Positions 5,706 to 15,069 of a stretch of 15,599 nt of DNA are shown here, piece by piece (within the stretch, counting starts at the first letter, position 1; the number at the start of each line of letters is the position of its first letter). Below the pieces are notes generated by a model. That model was not told the origin of the DNA. It made no database searches and saw only the letters and a list, made by a program, of their open reading frames with translations. The position numbers and the translations under genes were made by a program. Source of the stretch: Rhodospirillaceae bacterium (lineage in GTDB: Bacteria; Pseudomonadota; Alphaproteobacteria; Rhodospirillales; Magnetovibrionaceae); the NCBI GenBank assembly GCA_029883045.1, contig JAOUJU010000010.1:1-15599 (forward strand), read 5' to 3'.

Positions 5706-7000
5706 TGCTTTCAGATAAAAACCGCATCTTCACCAATATATATGGCCTTAATGATACATCATTAAAGGGTGCGCAATCGCGTGGCGATTGGGATGGCACG
5801 GATAAAATTCTTAAAAAAACCCGCGATGCAATTATTGACGAGGTTAAGGCATCTGGTTTGCGCGGGCGTGGCGGTGCAGGCTTTGGCACCGGGCTGAAAT
5901 GGTCATTCATGCCAAAAGAAAACGATGGTCGCCCGCATTATTTGGTTATCAATGCCGATGAGGGTGAGCCTGGAACCTGCAAAGACCGTGAAATCCTGCG
6001 CAACGAACCACACAAACTTATCGAAGGTGCGCTTATTGCATCATTCGCCATGGGTGCGAATGCCGCATATATTTACATTCGCGGTGAATTCTTGCGCGAA
6101 GCCCAAGCGGTACAACGTGCAATCGATGAAGCATACGCCGCCGGGTTAATCGGCAAGGACGCATGTAAATCGGGATGGGATTTTGATTGTTACGTTCATT
6201 TAGGCGCGGGCGCATATATATGCGGCGAAGAAAGTGCCTTGATCGAAAGTCTTGAAGGTAAAAAAGGCCAGCCCCGAATGAAGCCGCCGTTCCCGGCAAA
6301 CTGCGGACTGTATGGTTGCCCAACCACGGTTAACAACGTTGAATCAATTGCCGTGGTTCCTGAAATTATTCGCCGTGGTGGCGCATGGTTTGCGGGGTTA
6401 GGGCGCGAAAATAACACGGGCACTAAACTTTTTTGTATCTCTGGGCACGTTAATAACCCGTGCACGGTCGAAGAGGAAATGGGCATCCCATTAAAAGAGT
6501 TACTCGAAAAACATTGCGGCGGAGTAACTGGTGGATGGGATAATCTTTTGGCGGTTATCCCCGGTGGGTCTTCGGTTCCGGTTATGCCAAAAGCAACCTG
6601 TGATAATGTGTTGATGGATTTTGACAGTTTGCGCGAAGTGCGTTCCGGCTTGGGTACGGCGGCGGTGATTGTGATGGACAAATCAACCGATATCGTTCGC
6701 GCCATTACCCGGCTTTCATCATTTTATAAACACGAAAGTTGTGGGCAATGCACACCATGCCGCGAAGGTACCGGTTGGATGAGCCGCATGATGGAACGTA
6801 TCATGAGCGGCGATGCCAGTGTCGATGAAATTGACACGTTGGAAGAAGTAACCCGCCAGATCGAAGGCCACACAATTTGCGCGCTGGGTGATGCCGCTGC
6901 ATGGCCGATCCAAGGATTAATTCGTCATTTCCGTCCGGAAATGGAAGCAAAAATTTTGCAAAATGCGGGAAACAATAAATCCCGCACTGACGCGGCTTAA
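5705..7000 (+). CDS. nuoF: NADH-quinone oxidoreductase subunit F (51 kDa, FMN/NADH)
   Basis: NuoF binds NADH, FMN and 4Fe-4S cluster N3 and is where electrons enter complex I. The product is 431 residues. The nucleotide-binding glycine-rich segment GLRGRGGAGFGTGLKW is at 51-66, NADEGEPGTCKDRE at 83-96 and GAYICGEESALIESLEG at 169-185 (FMN/NADH site). The N3 ligands are Cys346, Cys349 and Cys352 in ESCGQCTPCREG and Cys392 in TICALGDAAAW. I chose ATG 5705, which overlaps the nuoE stop by one base (TAATG) and has AAGGGGGG (5691-5698) at 6 bases. An upstream in-frame ATG at 5651 lies inside nuoE and would add 18 residues unlike the family. nuoG follows after 20 bases. Confidence 0.97.
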   Translation: MLSDKNRIFTNIYGLNDTSLKGAQSRGDWDGTDKILKKTRDAIIDEVKASGLRGRGGAGFGTGLKWSFMPKENDGRPHYLVINADEGEPGTCKDREILRNEPHKLIEGALIASFAMGANAAYIYIRGEFLREAQAVQRAIDEAYAAGLIGKDACKSGWDFDCYVHLGAGAYICGEESALIESLEGKKGQPRMKPPFPANCGLYGCPTTVNNVESIAVVPEIIRRGGAWFAGLGRENNTGTKLFCISGHVNNPCTVEEEMGIPLKELLEKHCGGVTGGWDNLLAVIPGGSSVPVMPKATCDNVLMDFDSLREVRSGLGTAAVIVMDKSTDIVRAITRLSSFYKHESCGQCTPCREGTGWMSRMMERIMSGDASVDEIDTLEEVTRQIEGHTICALGDAAAWPIQGLIRHFRPEMEAKILQNAGNNKSRTDAA

Positions 7001-7020
7001 GAATGGTGGAGAATATATAA

Positions 7021-9087
7021 ATGCCTAAACTCACCATTGATGGAACAGAAATAGAAGTCGAAGACGGACTGACCGTGCTTCAGGCGTGCGAACGCGCTGG
7101 TGCGGAAATACCGCGTTTTTGTTATCACGAACGCTTACCTATTGCGGGTAACTGTCGTATGTGTTTGGTGGAAATGGAGCGCGCGCCCAAGCCCGTAGCA
7201 TCATGTGCCATGCCAGTAGGCGAGGGCATGGTGATTACCACCAATTCAGAAAAAGTTCGTAAAATGCGCGAAAGCGTTATGGAATTTTTGCTTATCAATC
7301 ATCCGCTTGATTGCCCAATTTGTGATCAAGGTGGTGAATGTGATTTACAGGATCAATCTGTTACCTATGGCAAAGACCGTGGCCGCTTTGATGAAATGAA
7401 GCGTGCCGTTCCGAATAAAGATTTTGGTCCACTGGTAAAAGGTATAATGACGCGCTGCATTCATTGCACCCGTTGCGTTCGCTTTATTACCGAAATTGCC
7501 GGCGTGCCGGAACTGGGTGGGGTTTATCGTGGCGAACATATGGAAATCGGAACGTATGTTGAAAAGGCGCTATCATCTGAACTGTCGGGAAATATTATTG
7601 ATCTTTGCCCGGTAGGCGCGCTGACATCAAAACCATACGCCTTCAAATCGCGGCCATGGGAACTGCGTAAAACCGAAAGCATTGACGTTATGGATGGCGC
7701 TGGATCATCTATCCGGGTTGATACCCGTGGCGGTGAAGTGATGCGCATTTTGCCGCGCCTACACGAAGACGTTAACGAAGAGTGGATTTCAGATAAAACC
7801 CGTTTTGCTTGTGATGGTCTTTCGCGCCAGCGCCTAGATACACCATACGTACGTGAAAACGGCAAACTAAGACCCGCCAGTTGGGACGAAGCGTTTAGCG
7901 TTTTGCACGATCGGTTTAAGGGTGTTAAGGGTGAAAAAATCGCCGCCATTGCTGGCGACCAAGCGGACGTCGAGGCAATGACCGTATTAAAAGACCTGAT
8001 GGTAGCACTTGGATCACCCAGCATGGATTGCCGTTCCGATGGCGGGGCGTGTGAAACTAGTGTACCTGCGTCATACCGTTTTAATACTACCATTGCCGGA
8101 ATTGAAAACGCGGACGCCATTTTGATTATTGGCTCAAACCCAAGGCTTGAAAGCCCAGTAATCAACGCACGTATTCGTAAACGTTATTTACAATCTGGTT
8201 TACCAATTGGTGTCATTGGCCCGGAAGCTGACCTTACCTACAAACACCAAAATTTTGGTGATGACCCAGCAATGGTTGAAGATATTGCATCGGGCAATCA
8301 TCCGTTTGCTAATGTTTTAAAAGATGCCAAAAATCCAATGTTGATAATTGGTGCAGGCGCACTTAGCCGAAATGATGGTCAGGTTATTCTTGGCTTGGCG
8401 CACAAAATTGCTGATGCGACTGGCATGATAGCTGATGGTTGGAATGGTTTTAACGTTTTGCAAACTGCCGCTTCACGTGTGGGTGGGTTAGATATCGGTT
8501 TTGTTCCGGGTGCCGATGGCATGGACACCATTTCAATTCTTGAGGGCGCGCAATCTGGTGAAATAGAAATTGTTTACCTTTTGGCTGCTGACGAAATTGA
8601 CACCAATCGTCTAGGAAAAGCATTCGTGGTTTATCAGGGCCATCATGGCGATAACGGCGCACACCGTGCCGATGTTATTTTACCGGGTGCGGCCTATACC
8701 GAAAAGAACGCAACTTTTGTAAACACCGAAGGGCGCGTACAGCAAACCCGCTTGGCAACATTCCCGCCGGGCGAAGCAAAAGAAGATTGGGCTATTATTA
8801 GAAAGCTTTCAGATGTTTTGGGTCACAAGTTAGCGTTTGAAAGCCTTAGTGATGTTCGTGAACGCATGATTGAAATAAATGATGCCTTTGAGGAAGTGGA
8901 CTGTGTTCATCCACAAAAATGGACAAAGTTTGGCGGTAACGGTGAAGTTAATTCCGAATGGCCGCTGCGTTCCCACGTTCGTAATTTTTATATGACCGAT
9001 CCCATTTCGCGCGCATCAGAAACAATGGCGCGCTGTGTTTCGGAAATATTAGACGACAATGCAGAAGGGACCGGAACAAATGGTTGA
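7021..9087 (+). CDS. nuoG: NADH-quinone oxidoreductase subunit G (75 kDa)
   Basis: NuoG carries three Fe-S clusters that pass electrons from NuoF toward NuoI. The product is 688 residues. The N-terminal ferredoxin domain has 2Fe-2S (N1b) ligands Cys34, Cys45, Cys48 and Cys62. The next segment has the His-Cys3 site for N5: His94, Cys98, Cys101 and Cys107. A third set, Cys146, Cys149, Cys152 and Cys196, binds N4. The rest, about 215-688, is the molybdopterin-oxidoreductase-like domain, which holds no cofactor in complex I. Between 200 and 300 I see only one cysteine (264), so the four ligands of cluster N7 found in E. coli NuoG are absent; this is the mitochondrial/alphaproteobacterial form. 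The start has TGGAG about 11 bases upstream. The 3' end overlaps nuoH by 8 bases. Confidence 0.97.
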   Translation: MPKLTIDGTEIEVEDGLTVLQACERAGAEIPRFCYHERLPIAGNCRMCLVEMERAPKPVASCAMPVGEGMVITTNSEKVRKMRESVMEFLLINHPLDCPICDQGGECDLQDQSVTYGKDRGRFDEMKRAVPNKDFGPLVKGIMTRCIHCTRCVRFITEIAGVPELGGVYRGEHMEIGTYVEKALSSELSGNIIDLCPVGALTSKPYAFKSRPWELRKTESIDVMDGAGSSIRVDTRGGEVMRILPRLHEDVNEEWISDKTRFACDGLSRQRLDTPYVRENGKLRPASWDEAFSVLHDRFKGVKGEKIAAIAGDQADVEAMTVLKDLMVALGSPSMDCRSDGGACETSVPASYRFNTTIAGIENADAILIIGSNPRLESPVINARIRKRYLQSGLPIGVIGPEADLTYKHQNFGDDPAMVEDIASGNHPFANVLKDAKNPMLIIGAGALSRNDGQVILGLAHKIADATGMIADGWNGFNVLQTAASRVGGLDIGFVPGADGMDTISILEGAQSGEIEIVYLLAADEIDTNRLGKAFVVYQGHHGDNGAHRADVILPGAAYTEKNATFVNTEGRVQQTRLATFPPGEAKEDWAIIRKLSDVLGHKLAFESLSDVRERMIEINDAFEEVDCVHPQKWTKFGGNGEVNSEWPLRSHVRNFYMTDPISRASETMARCVSEILDDNAEGTGTNG

Positions 9088-10120
9088 TATGGTCCTTGCC
9101 CTGTGGAATGAATTTTGGCCGATTGTTTGGCCATTAGTATGGATAGTTATCAAAATATTGGTAATTATTGTTCCACTGTTAATCGCCGTTGCTTACCTTA
9201 CCTACGCCGAACGCAAAGTCATAAGCGCCATGCAAAGACGAAAGGGCCCCAATGTGGTTGGCCCGCTTGGTCTTTTGCAACCGTTTGCCGATGGGGTAAA
9301 ACTATTTTTAAAAGAAACAATCATCCCATCTGGTGCTAACCGCGCAGTATTTTTGCTGGCCCCAATGTTGACATTCTTTCTTGCGCTGGCAGCGTGGGCA
9401 GTAGTTCCGTTTGGCGAAGGGTTGGTTCTGGCCGATATAAATGTTGGGGTGCTTTATCTGTTTGCGATTTCCGGGATGGGTGTTTATGGAATATTGATGG
9501 CCGGGTGGTCTTCAAACTCTAAGTACGCATTTTTGGGGTCTTTGCGTTCTGCGGCGCAAATGGTTTCATACGAAGTATCCATGGGTTTTGTGATTATTTC
9601 GGTATTGGTTGTGGTTGGCTCGCTCAACCTTTCAGATATTGTTATGGCGCAAAAGAATATGTGGTTTGTGATACCGCTTTTCCCGATGGCGGTAATATTC
9701 TTTATTTCAACACTGGCCGAAACAAACCGTCATCCGTTTGATTTACCAGAAGCCGAAGCTGAACTGGTAACTGGTTACAACGTTGAATATTCGGCCATGA
9801 CGTTCGCGCTATTTTTTCTTGGTGAATATGCCAACATGATTTTGATGTGCGGCATGACGACTATTTTGTTTCTTGGTGGTTGGTTGCCACCGCTTGATAT
9901 CGCGCCATTTAACCTGATACCGGGGCCGGTGTGGTTTGCCTTAAAAATTTCAATGTTGTTGTTTGTATTTATCTGGCTTAGGGCTGCGTTCCCGCGCTAT
10001 CGCTATGACCAGTTGATGCGTCTTGGGTGGAAAGTATTCCTGCCTATATCGCTTGGTGCGGTTGTGGTTGTTTCTGGTGTTTTAGTGGCATTTGACATGC
10101 TGCCAAAGGCGGGGGTGTAG
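9080..10120 (+). CDS. nuoH: NADH-quinone oxidoreductase subunit H
   Basis: NuoH (ND1 homologue) anchors the peripheral arm to the membrane and forms the ubiquinone entry channel and the first part of the proton path. The product is 346 residues with about eight membrane segments. Hallmarks are TYAERKVISAMQRRKGPNVV at 41-60, the following GPLGLLQPFADGVKLFLKE, and the strongly conserved cytoplasmic loop ETNRHPFDLPEAEAELVTGY, which lines the quinone chamber with several acidic residues. I chose ATG 9080, with AGAAGGGA (9063-9070) 9 bases upstream; the in-frame ATG at 9059 would add seven residues (MQKGPEQ) and place the ribosome binding site inside the gene. It overlaps nuoG by 8 bases and is followed after 10 bases by nuoI. 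Confidence 0.96.
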   Translation: MVDMVLALWNEFWPIVWPLVWIVIKILVIIVPLLIAVAYLTYAERKVISAMQRRKGPNVVGPLGLLQPFADGVKLFLKETIIPSGANRAVFLLAPMLTFFLALAAWAVVPFGEGLVLADINVGVLYLFAISGMGVYGILMAGWSSNSKYAFLGSLRSAAQMVSYEVSMGFVIISVLVVVGSLNLSDIVMAQKNMWFVIPLFPMAVIFFISTLAETNRHPFDLPEAEAELVTGYNVEYSAMTFALFFLGEYANMILMCGMTTILFLGGWLPPLDIAPFNLIPGPVWFALKISMLLFVFIWLRAAFPRYRYDQLMRLGWKVFLPISLGAVVVVSGVLVAFDMLPKAGV

Positions 10121-10130
10121 GGGTTATATT

Positions 10131-10619
10131 ATGACATTCATGCAACGCACAATTCGCACTTGGTTTTTGACCGAACTACTAAAAGGTATGTTCCTGACAT
10201 TTCGGTATATGTTCAAGCCGACGGTGACAATTAATTACCCTTATGAAAAAGGTTACCTAAGCCCACGCTTTCGTGCCGAGCACGCGCTCAGGCGTTACGA
10301 AGGTGGCGAGGAAAGATGCATTTCTTGCAAACTGTGCGAAGCCATTTGCCCAGCGCAGGCCATAACCATTGATGGTATGCCGCGCGATGATGGTTCACGC
10401 CGGACTTTGCGTTATGATATTGACATGACCAAATGCATTTATTGCGGCTATTGCGAAGAAGCCTGTCCGGTAGATGCGATTGTCGAAGGGCCTAATTTTG
10501 AATTCGCGACAGAAACCCGCGAAGAACTTATGTATGATAAAATGAAACTTTTGGATAATGGTGCGCGCTGGGAAACAGAACTGGCAAGCAGGCTTAAACA
10601 AGACGCAAAATACCGCTAA
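10131..10619 (+). CDS. nuoI: NADH-quinone oxidoreductase subunit I (two 4Fe-4S)
   Basis: NuoI (TYKY homologue) carries clusters N6a and N6b and links NuoG to cluster N2 in NuoB. The product is 162 residues, the usual alphaproteobacterial length. The two ferredoxin motifs are complete: Cys63, 66, 69 and 73 in CISCKLCEAICP, and Cys102, 105, 108 and 112 in CIYCGYCEEACP. The N-terminal amphipathic helix (about 8-28) is expected to lie on the membrane surface. The conserved C-terminal block GPNFEFATETREEL is at 120-133. I chose ATG 10131, preceded by TAGGGG at 7 bases. An earlier in-frame start at 10092 would lie within nuoH and add an unconserved cysteine-rich stretch (MTCCQRRGC). Confidence 0.96.
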   Translation: MTFMQRTIRTWFLTELLKGMFLTFRYMFKPTVTINYPYEKGYLSPRFRAEHALRRYEGGEERCISCKLCEAICPAQAITIDGMPRDDGSRRTLRYDIDMTKCIYCGYCEEACPVDAIVEGPNFEFATETREELMYDKMKLLDNGARWETELASRLKQDAKYR

Positions 10620-10636
10620 GGGGGCGGCAAAAAGGC

Positions 10637-11242
10637 ATGATAGAAGCCTTAGTATTTTATGTATTTGCACTCACGGCAGTCGCTGCCGGGATAATGGTTA
10701 TTTCTGCCAAAAACCCGGTTCATTCGGTGCTGTTTTTGATATTGGCATTCTTTAACGCAGCTGGCCTGTTTTTGCTACTGGGGGCTGAGTTCCTAGCTAT
10801 GCTTTTGGTCATCGTTTATGTCGGTGCGGTAGCGGTATTATTCTTGTTTGTGGTTATGATGCTCGACATCAACACAACCGAGCTACGCCAAGGTTTCTTG
10901 CAATACCTTCCGATTGGTGTGGTTATCGGTGGCATCATGGCAGTTGAATTGGTGCTGGTTATGGCTGGGTGGCATTTTGCCCCAGACGTGTCGTCGGCCA
11001 TTGGTGCGGCTGCACCGCCACCTGATCAGGTTTCAAATACCCGCGCCTTGGGCGACCTTATTTACACCCGCTTTGTTTATTTGTTCCAGGCATCTGGTTT
11101 GGTGTTGTTGGTGGCAATGATTGGCGCCATCACACTAACGCACCGCCAGCGCAAAGGTGTTAAAAAACAAAATATCGCAAACCAAATTGCACGTGAAGAT
11201 TCAGTTGAATTGAAAAAAGTTGAATCAGGAAGGGGTATCTGA
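10637..11242 (+). CDS. nuoJ: NADH-quinone oxidoreductase subunit J
   Basis: NuoJ (ND6 homologue) is a membrane subunit between NuoH and NuoK that is thought to help couple quinone chemistry to proton pumping. The product is 201 residues with about five hydrophobic segments (about 4-22, 30-50, 54-76, 92-111 and 145-166). The most conserved part is the third helix, VIVYVGAVAVLFLFVVMMLD (58-77), the site of the pi-bulge in known structures. The C-terminal 30 residues are charged and cytoplasmic. AAGGGGG (10618-10624) lies 12 bases before the start, rather far. The stop overlaps the nuoK start by one base (TGATG). Confidence 0.94.
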   Translation: MIEALVFYVFALTAVAAGIMVISAKNPVHSVLFLILAFFNAAGLFLLLGAEFLAMLLVIVYVGAVAVLFLFVVMMLDINTTELRQGFLQYLPIGVVIGGIMAVELVLVMAGWHFAPDVSSAIGAAAPPPDQVSNTRALGDLIYTRFVYLFQASGLVLLVAMIGAITLTHRQRKGVKKQNIANQIAREDSVELKKVESGRGI

Positions 11243-11553
11243 TGTTTGAAATCGGGCTTGGCCACTATCTGGTTGTTGGTGCAATTTTATTTGCGACCGG
11301 TATGTTTGGCATATTTCTTAATCGCAAAAATATGATTGTTATAATGATGTCGATTGAATTGATGTTGTTGGCAGTGAATATAAACTTTGTCGCGTTTTCA
11401 GCCCATCTGGGTGATTTAATGGGGCAGGTATTTTCATTGTTCATTTTAACCGTTGCCGCAGCCGAGGCCGCAATCGGCCTTGCCATATTGGTGGCGTTCT
11501 TCCGCGCGCGCGGTTCTATCGCGGTTGAAGATATTAACGCGATGAAAGGGTAA
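11242..11553 (+). CDS. nuoK: NADH-quinone oxidoreductase subunit K
   Basis: NuoK (ND4L homologue) is a three-helix membrane subunit taking part in proton translocation. The product is 103 residues, as expected. The two membrane glutamates are present: Glu39 in MMSIELMLLAVNINFVAFS and Glu75 in TVAAAEAAIGLAILVAFFR, matching Glu36 and Glu72 of the E. coli protein. AGGAAGGGG (11227-11235) is 6 bases before the ATG, which overlaps the nuoJ stop by one base, so nuoJ and nuoK are likely translated together. nuoL follows after 11 bases. Confidence 0.96.
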   Translation: MFEIGLGHYLVVGAILFATGMFGIFLNRKNMIVIMMSIELMLLAVNINFVAFSAHLGDLMGQVFSLFILTVAAAEAAIGLAILVAFFRARGSIAVEDINAMKG

Positions 11554-11564
11554 GGGGCTTATTT

Positions 11565-13526
11565 ATGATTAAAGCAATAGTTTTCCTTCCCCTTTTAGGG
11601 TTTGTGATTTCCGGCATCATGGCATTTATCGATACCGGCGATGACAAGCACAAAAAACATCGTCTTGATCTAATGGCGCAAATTGCAACCGCGGCCCCGA
11701 TGTTGATTTCGATGGTTCTGGCGTGGATTGTGTTTAACGATGTCGGCCTTAATGGTAACGCCTATGTCGTCCAGGTAATGACATGGATACAGTCAGGTGA
11801 TCTTGACCTTAACTGGTCATTTAGGGTTGATACCCTGACCGCGGTAATGTTGGTGGTGGTGACCACCGTTTCGGCCATGGTTCATGTTTATTCAATAGGC
11901 TATATGCACCATGATCCCGATGTCCCTCGTTTCATGGCGTACCTTAGCTTATTTACCTTTGCCATGTTGATGCTGGTAACGGCTGATAATTTGGTGCAGA
12001 TGTTCTTCGGCTGGGAAGGGGTTGGCCTAGCGTCATACCTGCTTATTGGGTTTTGGTATACAAAGCCCAGCGCCAATGCTGCCGCTATAAAAGCGTTTGT
12101 GGTTAACCGTGTCGGTGATTTTGGTTTTGTCCTTGGTATTTTTGCGACCTTTGTTATTTTTGGTACCGTTAATTTGAGCGAAATATTCGCTCGCGCCAGT
12201 GAATTGAACAGCGCAACCATTTCCATATTCAGCGGCGAGTACCATGCCATTACGGTAATTTGCTTGTTATTGTTTGTTGGTGCCATGGGTAAATCAGCAC
12301 AACTGGGTTTGCATACTTGGCTACCCGATGCGATGGAAGGGCCGACCCCTGTTTCCGCCCTTATTCATGCCGCGACCATGGTTACCGCAGGCGTGTTCTT
12401 GGTTGCTAGAATGTCGCCATTATTTGAATATTCTGATCTTGCGTTGCAGGTGGTCACAATAGTCGGTGCCTCGACCGCAATTTTTGCCGCGACCATCGGC
12501 TGCACCCAATTTGATATAAAACGGGTCATTGCCTATTCGACCTGTTCGCAATTGGGTTATATGTTTTTCGCCATGGGCGTTTCGGCTTATTCGGCGGGGA
12601 TATTCCACCTAATGACCCACGCATTTTTCAAAGCGCTTTTGTTCTTGGGTGCCGGTTCGGTAATTCACGCCATGTCCGATGAGCAAGACATGCGCAAAAT
12701 GGGCGGCATCTGGAAAATGATTCCGGTAACCTATGTCTTGATGTGGATTGGTTCGCTGGCGTTGGCGGGTGTTTGGCCATTTGCAGGCTTCTATTCAAAA
12801 GACATAGTGCTAGAAGCTGCATGGGCAGCACATAGCGCTGTTGGCGGCTATGCTTTCTGGTTGGGCATAGCGGCCGCATTCCTGACCGCATTTTATTCAT
12901 GGCGTCTTATTATAATGACATTTCACGGCACCCCTCGTGCCGATGAAAAAACTATGGCCCATGTACACGAAAGCCCAAAAATAATGATTGCACCATTATT
13001 GGTGTTGGCCTTTGGCGCATGTTTTGCTGGCATCATTGGTTACAATTGGTTTATCGGCGAGGGTGCGGGTGAATTCTGGGCTAACTCCATACTTATTTTG
13101 CCAACCCACACCGCACTGGAAGATGCCCATCATGTTCCCATGTGGGTTAAATATTTGCCCTTGGCGGTAGGTGCGGCAGGTATTGCTGTGGCATATGTAA
13201 TGTACATGTTTGTTCCCAGCTTGCCGGGCTTGGTGGTAAGGGCCATTCGCCCAGTTCACAAGTTTGTTTTCAACAAGTGGTACTTTGACGAACTTTATGA
13301 TGCGATTTTTGTAAAACCTGCTTTCCAAATTGGTCGCGAATTATGGAAAACGGGTGATAAGGCCATCATTGATGGTATTGGTCCCGATGGAGTTGCCAGC
13401 ACGGCAAATGATACCGCCGTACGGGTTGGGGCGTTGCAGTCTGGCTATCTTTATCATTATGCATTTTCAATGTTGATAGGTGTCGTATTTATGGTTTCTT
13501 GGTATTTGTTTGCGCACGCGGGGTGA
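11565..13526 (+). CDS. nuoL: NADH-quinone oxidoreductase subunit L
   Basis: NuoL (ND5 homologue) is the distal antiporter-like proton-pumping subunit of complex I. The product is 653 residues, with some 15-16 membrane helices. Key features are Glu151 in MFFGWEGVGLASYLLIGFWY (the Glu of the pumping channel), Lys243 in GAMGKSAQLGLHTWLPDAME, and His268 in TPVSALIHAATMVTAGVFLV. The long C-terminal lateral helix and anchor region, starting around KWYFDELYDAIF, is present, which separates NuoL from NuoM and NuoN. AAGGGG (11552-11557) lies 7 bases before the ATG. nuoM starts 6 bases after the stop. Mrp antiporter subunit A is related but is excluded by the operon and by full-length NuoL-type ends. 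Confidence 0.97.
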   Translation: MIKAIVFLPLLGFVISGIMAFIDTGDDKHKKHRLDLMAQIATAAPMLISMVLAWIVFNDVGLNGNAYVVQVMTWIQSGDLDLNWSFRVDTLTAVMLVVVTTVSAMVHVYSIGYMHHDPDVPRFMAYLSLFTFAMLMLVTADNLVQMFFGWEGVGLASYLLIGFWYTKPSANAAAIKAFVVNRVGDFGFVLGIFATFVIFGTVNLSEIFARASELNSATISIFSGEYHAITVICLLLFVGAMGKSAQLGLHTWLPDAMEGPTPVSALIHAATMVTAGVFLVARMSPLFEYSDLALQVVTIVGASTAIFAATIGCTQFDIKRVIAYSTCSQLGYMFFAMGVSAYSAGIFHLMTHAFFKALLFLGAGSVIHAMSDEQDMRKMGGIWKMIPVTYVLMWIGSLALAGVWPFAGFYSKDIVLEAAWAAHSAVGGYAFWLGIAAAFLTAFYSWRLIIMTFHGTPRADEKTMAHVHESPKIMIAPLLVLAFGACFAGIIGYNWFIGEGAGEFWANSILILPTHTALEDAHHVPMWVKYLPLAVGAAGIAVAYVMYMFVPSLPGLVVRAIRPVHKFVFNKWYFDELYDAIFVKPAFQIGRELWKTGDKAIIDGIGPDGVASTANDTAVRVGALQSGYLYHYAFSMLIGVVFMVSWYLFAHAG

Positions 13527-13532
13527 TGGAAC

Positions 13533-15047
13533 ATGGTTAATTTTCCAATCCTCTCAATCTTAACATTCCTGCCGTTGGCGGGGGCCGCGTTTATTTTGAT
13601 TATGCGCGGCGACGATGTTGTGGTTGCTAACGGTGCGCGCAAGATGGCGTTATGGACGTCACTTATCACCTTCGCGTTGTCACTGTTTTTGTGGTTTAAC
13701 TTCGACCAAACCACCGCTCAGTTCCAGTTTACCGAACGTCACGAATGGATACCGGGTTACAACATTAGCTATTACATCGGTCTTGATGGCATATCGTTGT
13801 TGTTTGTCATGCTGACTACGTTGTTGACGCCCATATGTGTGCTGGCAAGTTGGGAAAGCATTAAAACCCGGGTTAAGGAATTCATGGCGGCGTTTCTTGT
13901 TCTTGAAACCATGATGATAGGTATGTTTTCGGCGCTTGATCTTGTGGTGTTTTATGTTTTCTTCGAAGCGGTGCTAATACCAATGTTTCTTATCATTGGC
14001 GTATGGGGTGGGCCAAACCGGGTTTATGCCTCGTTTAAGTTTTTCCTTTATACGCTTTTGGGCTCAGTTCTAATGCTTTTGGCCATATTGATTATGTACA
14101 TTGATGCCGGAACAACCGATATGCCGGCCTTAATGGCGGCTAATTTTTCACCTGGTTTGCAAAAATGGTTGTGGCTTGCGTTCTTTGCTTCCTTTGCGGT
14201 TAAGGTTCCCATGTGGCCAGTTCATACTTGGTTGCCCGATGCCCACGTTGAAGCCCCAACCGCTGGTTCGGTGATACTGGCGGGTGTGTTGCTTAAATTT
14301 GGTGGTTATGGGTTCTTGCGCTTTTCATTGCCCATGTTCCCCGATGCGACTGTTTATTTTACTCCGTTGATTTTTAGCCTTTCGGTTGTGGCAGTTATTT
14401 ACACATCGTTGGTGGCCCTAGTGCAACACGACATGAAAAAGCTTATTGCTTATTCATCCATTGCCCATATGGGGTTTGTTACCGCTGGAACATTTACCCT
14501 CAACGTGCAGGGGGTCGAAGGTGCAATTTATCAGATGCTAAGTCATGGCATCGTATCAGCCGCATTATTTTTAGTGGTCGGTGTGGTTTATGACCGAATT
14601 CATTCGCGTGAAATATCTGATTATGGCGGGTTAATACACCGTATGCCGGCATATGGATTGGTATTTATGGTATTCATGATGGCGTCCGTCGGGCTTCCGG
14701 GTACCGGTGGATTTGTTGGTGAATTTTTAGTGTTAGTCGGAATATTCAAGGTTAATACTTGGGTTGCAGCACTGGCGGCAACTGGGGTTATTTTGGGCGC
14801 GGCCTACATGCTTTATTTGTATCGCCGGGTTGTATTTGGCGCGCTGACCAAAGAATCTTTGCTCAAGATAAAAGACCTGAACGCGCGCGAGATTGCGGTG
14901 TTTGCCCCGCTAATTATTTTGACACTGTGGATGGGGGTTTATCCTGTTTCATTTTTGGATTTCATGCATGTGTCTGTGGAAAACCTGATATCACAAGTTA
15001 ACGTGGCAGTTGATGCGGCTAAGGTCGTAACGATTGCCGGAAATTGA
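13533..15047 (+). CDS. nuoM: NADH-quinone oxidoreductase subunit M
   Basis: NuoM (ND4 homologue) is the middle-distal antiporter-like proton-pumping subunit. The product is 504 residues with about 14 membrane helices. The channel Glu145 is in VFYVFFEAVLIPMFLIIG. Lys224 in FAVKVPMWPVHTWLPDAHVE and Lys255 in AGVLLKFGGYGFLRF correspond to Lys234 and Lys265 of E. coli NuoM. HDMKKLIAYSSIAHMGFV and GLPGTGGFVGEFLVL are further family blocks. The ribosome binding site is short (GATGGA directly upstream) and the gene begins only 6 bases after the nuoL stop, so it probably relies in part on coupling. Confidence 0.97.
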   Translation: MVNFPILSILTFLPLAGAAFILIMRGDDVVVANGARKMALWTSLITFALSLFLWFNFDQTTAQFQFTERHEWIPGYNISYYIGLDGISLLFVMLTTLLTPICVLASWESIKTRVKEFMAAFLVLETMMIGMFSALDLVVFYVFFEAVLIPMFLIIGVWGGPNRVYASFKFFLYTLLGSVLMLLAILIMYIDAGTTDMPALMAANFSPGLQKWLWLAFFASFAVKVPMWPVHTWLPDAHVEAPTAGSVILAGVLLKFGGYGFLRFSLPMFPDATVYFTPLIFSLSVVAVIYTSLVALVQHDMKKLIAYSSIAHMGFVTAGTFTLNVQGVEGAIYQMLSHGIVSAALFLVVGVVYDRIHSREISDYGGLIHRMPAYGLVFMVFMMASVGLPGTGGFVGEFLVLVGIFKVNTWVAALAATGVILGAAYMLYLYRRVVFGALTKESLLKIKDLNAREIAVFAPLIILTLWMGVYPVSFLDFMHVSVENLISQVNVAVDAAKVVTIAGN

Positions 15048-15053
15048 GCTTTT

Positions 15054-15059
15054 AAGGAG
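15054..15059 (+). promoter_or_regulatory. Ribosome binding site deciding the nuoN start
   Basis: AAGGAG is the closest match to a consensus Shine-Dalgarno sequence in the operon. It is 10 bases before the ATG at 15070 and 16 before an in-frame ATG at 15076, favouring 15070. It is only 3 bases before an out-of-frame ATG at 15063 that leads to a stop after six codons. Confidence 0.6.
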
Positions 15060-15069
15060 TTAATGGTTG

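Noticed and set aside
6196..6705. A 169-codon open frame on the minus strand
   Set aside because: It is opposite the conserved core of nuoF and has no family features.
7524..8165. A 213-codon open frame on the minus strand
   Set aside because: It lies wholly inside nuoG, a certain gene with conserved sequence, and its translation shows no recognisable domain. It is a shadow.
10092..10130. Upstream start extending NuoI by 13 residues with extra cysteines
   Set aside because: The cysteines come from reading nuoH out of frame; ATG 10131 gives the family length and has its own ribosome binding site.
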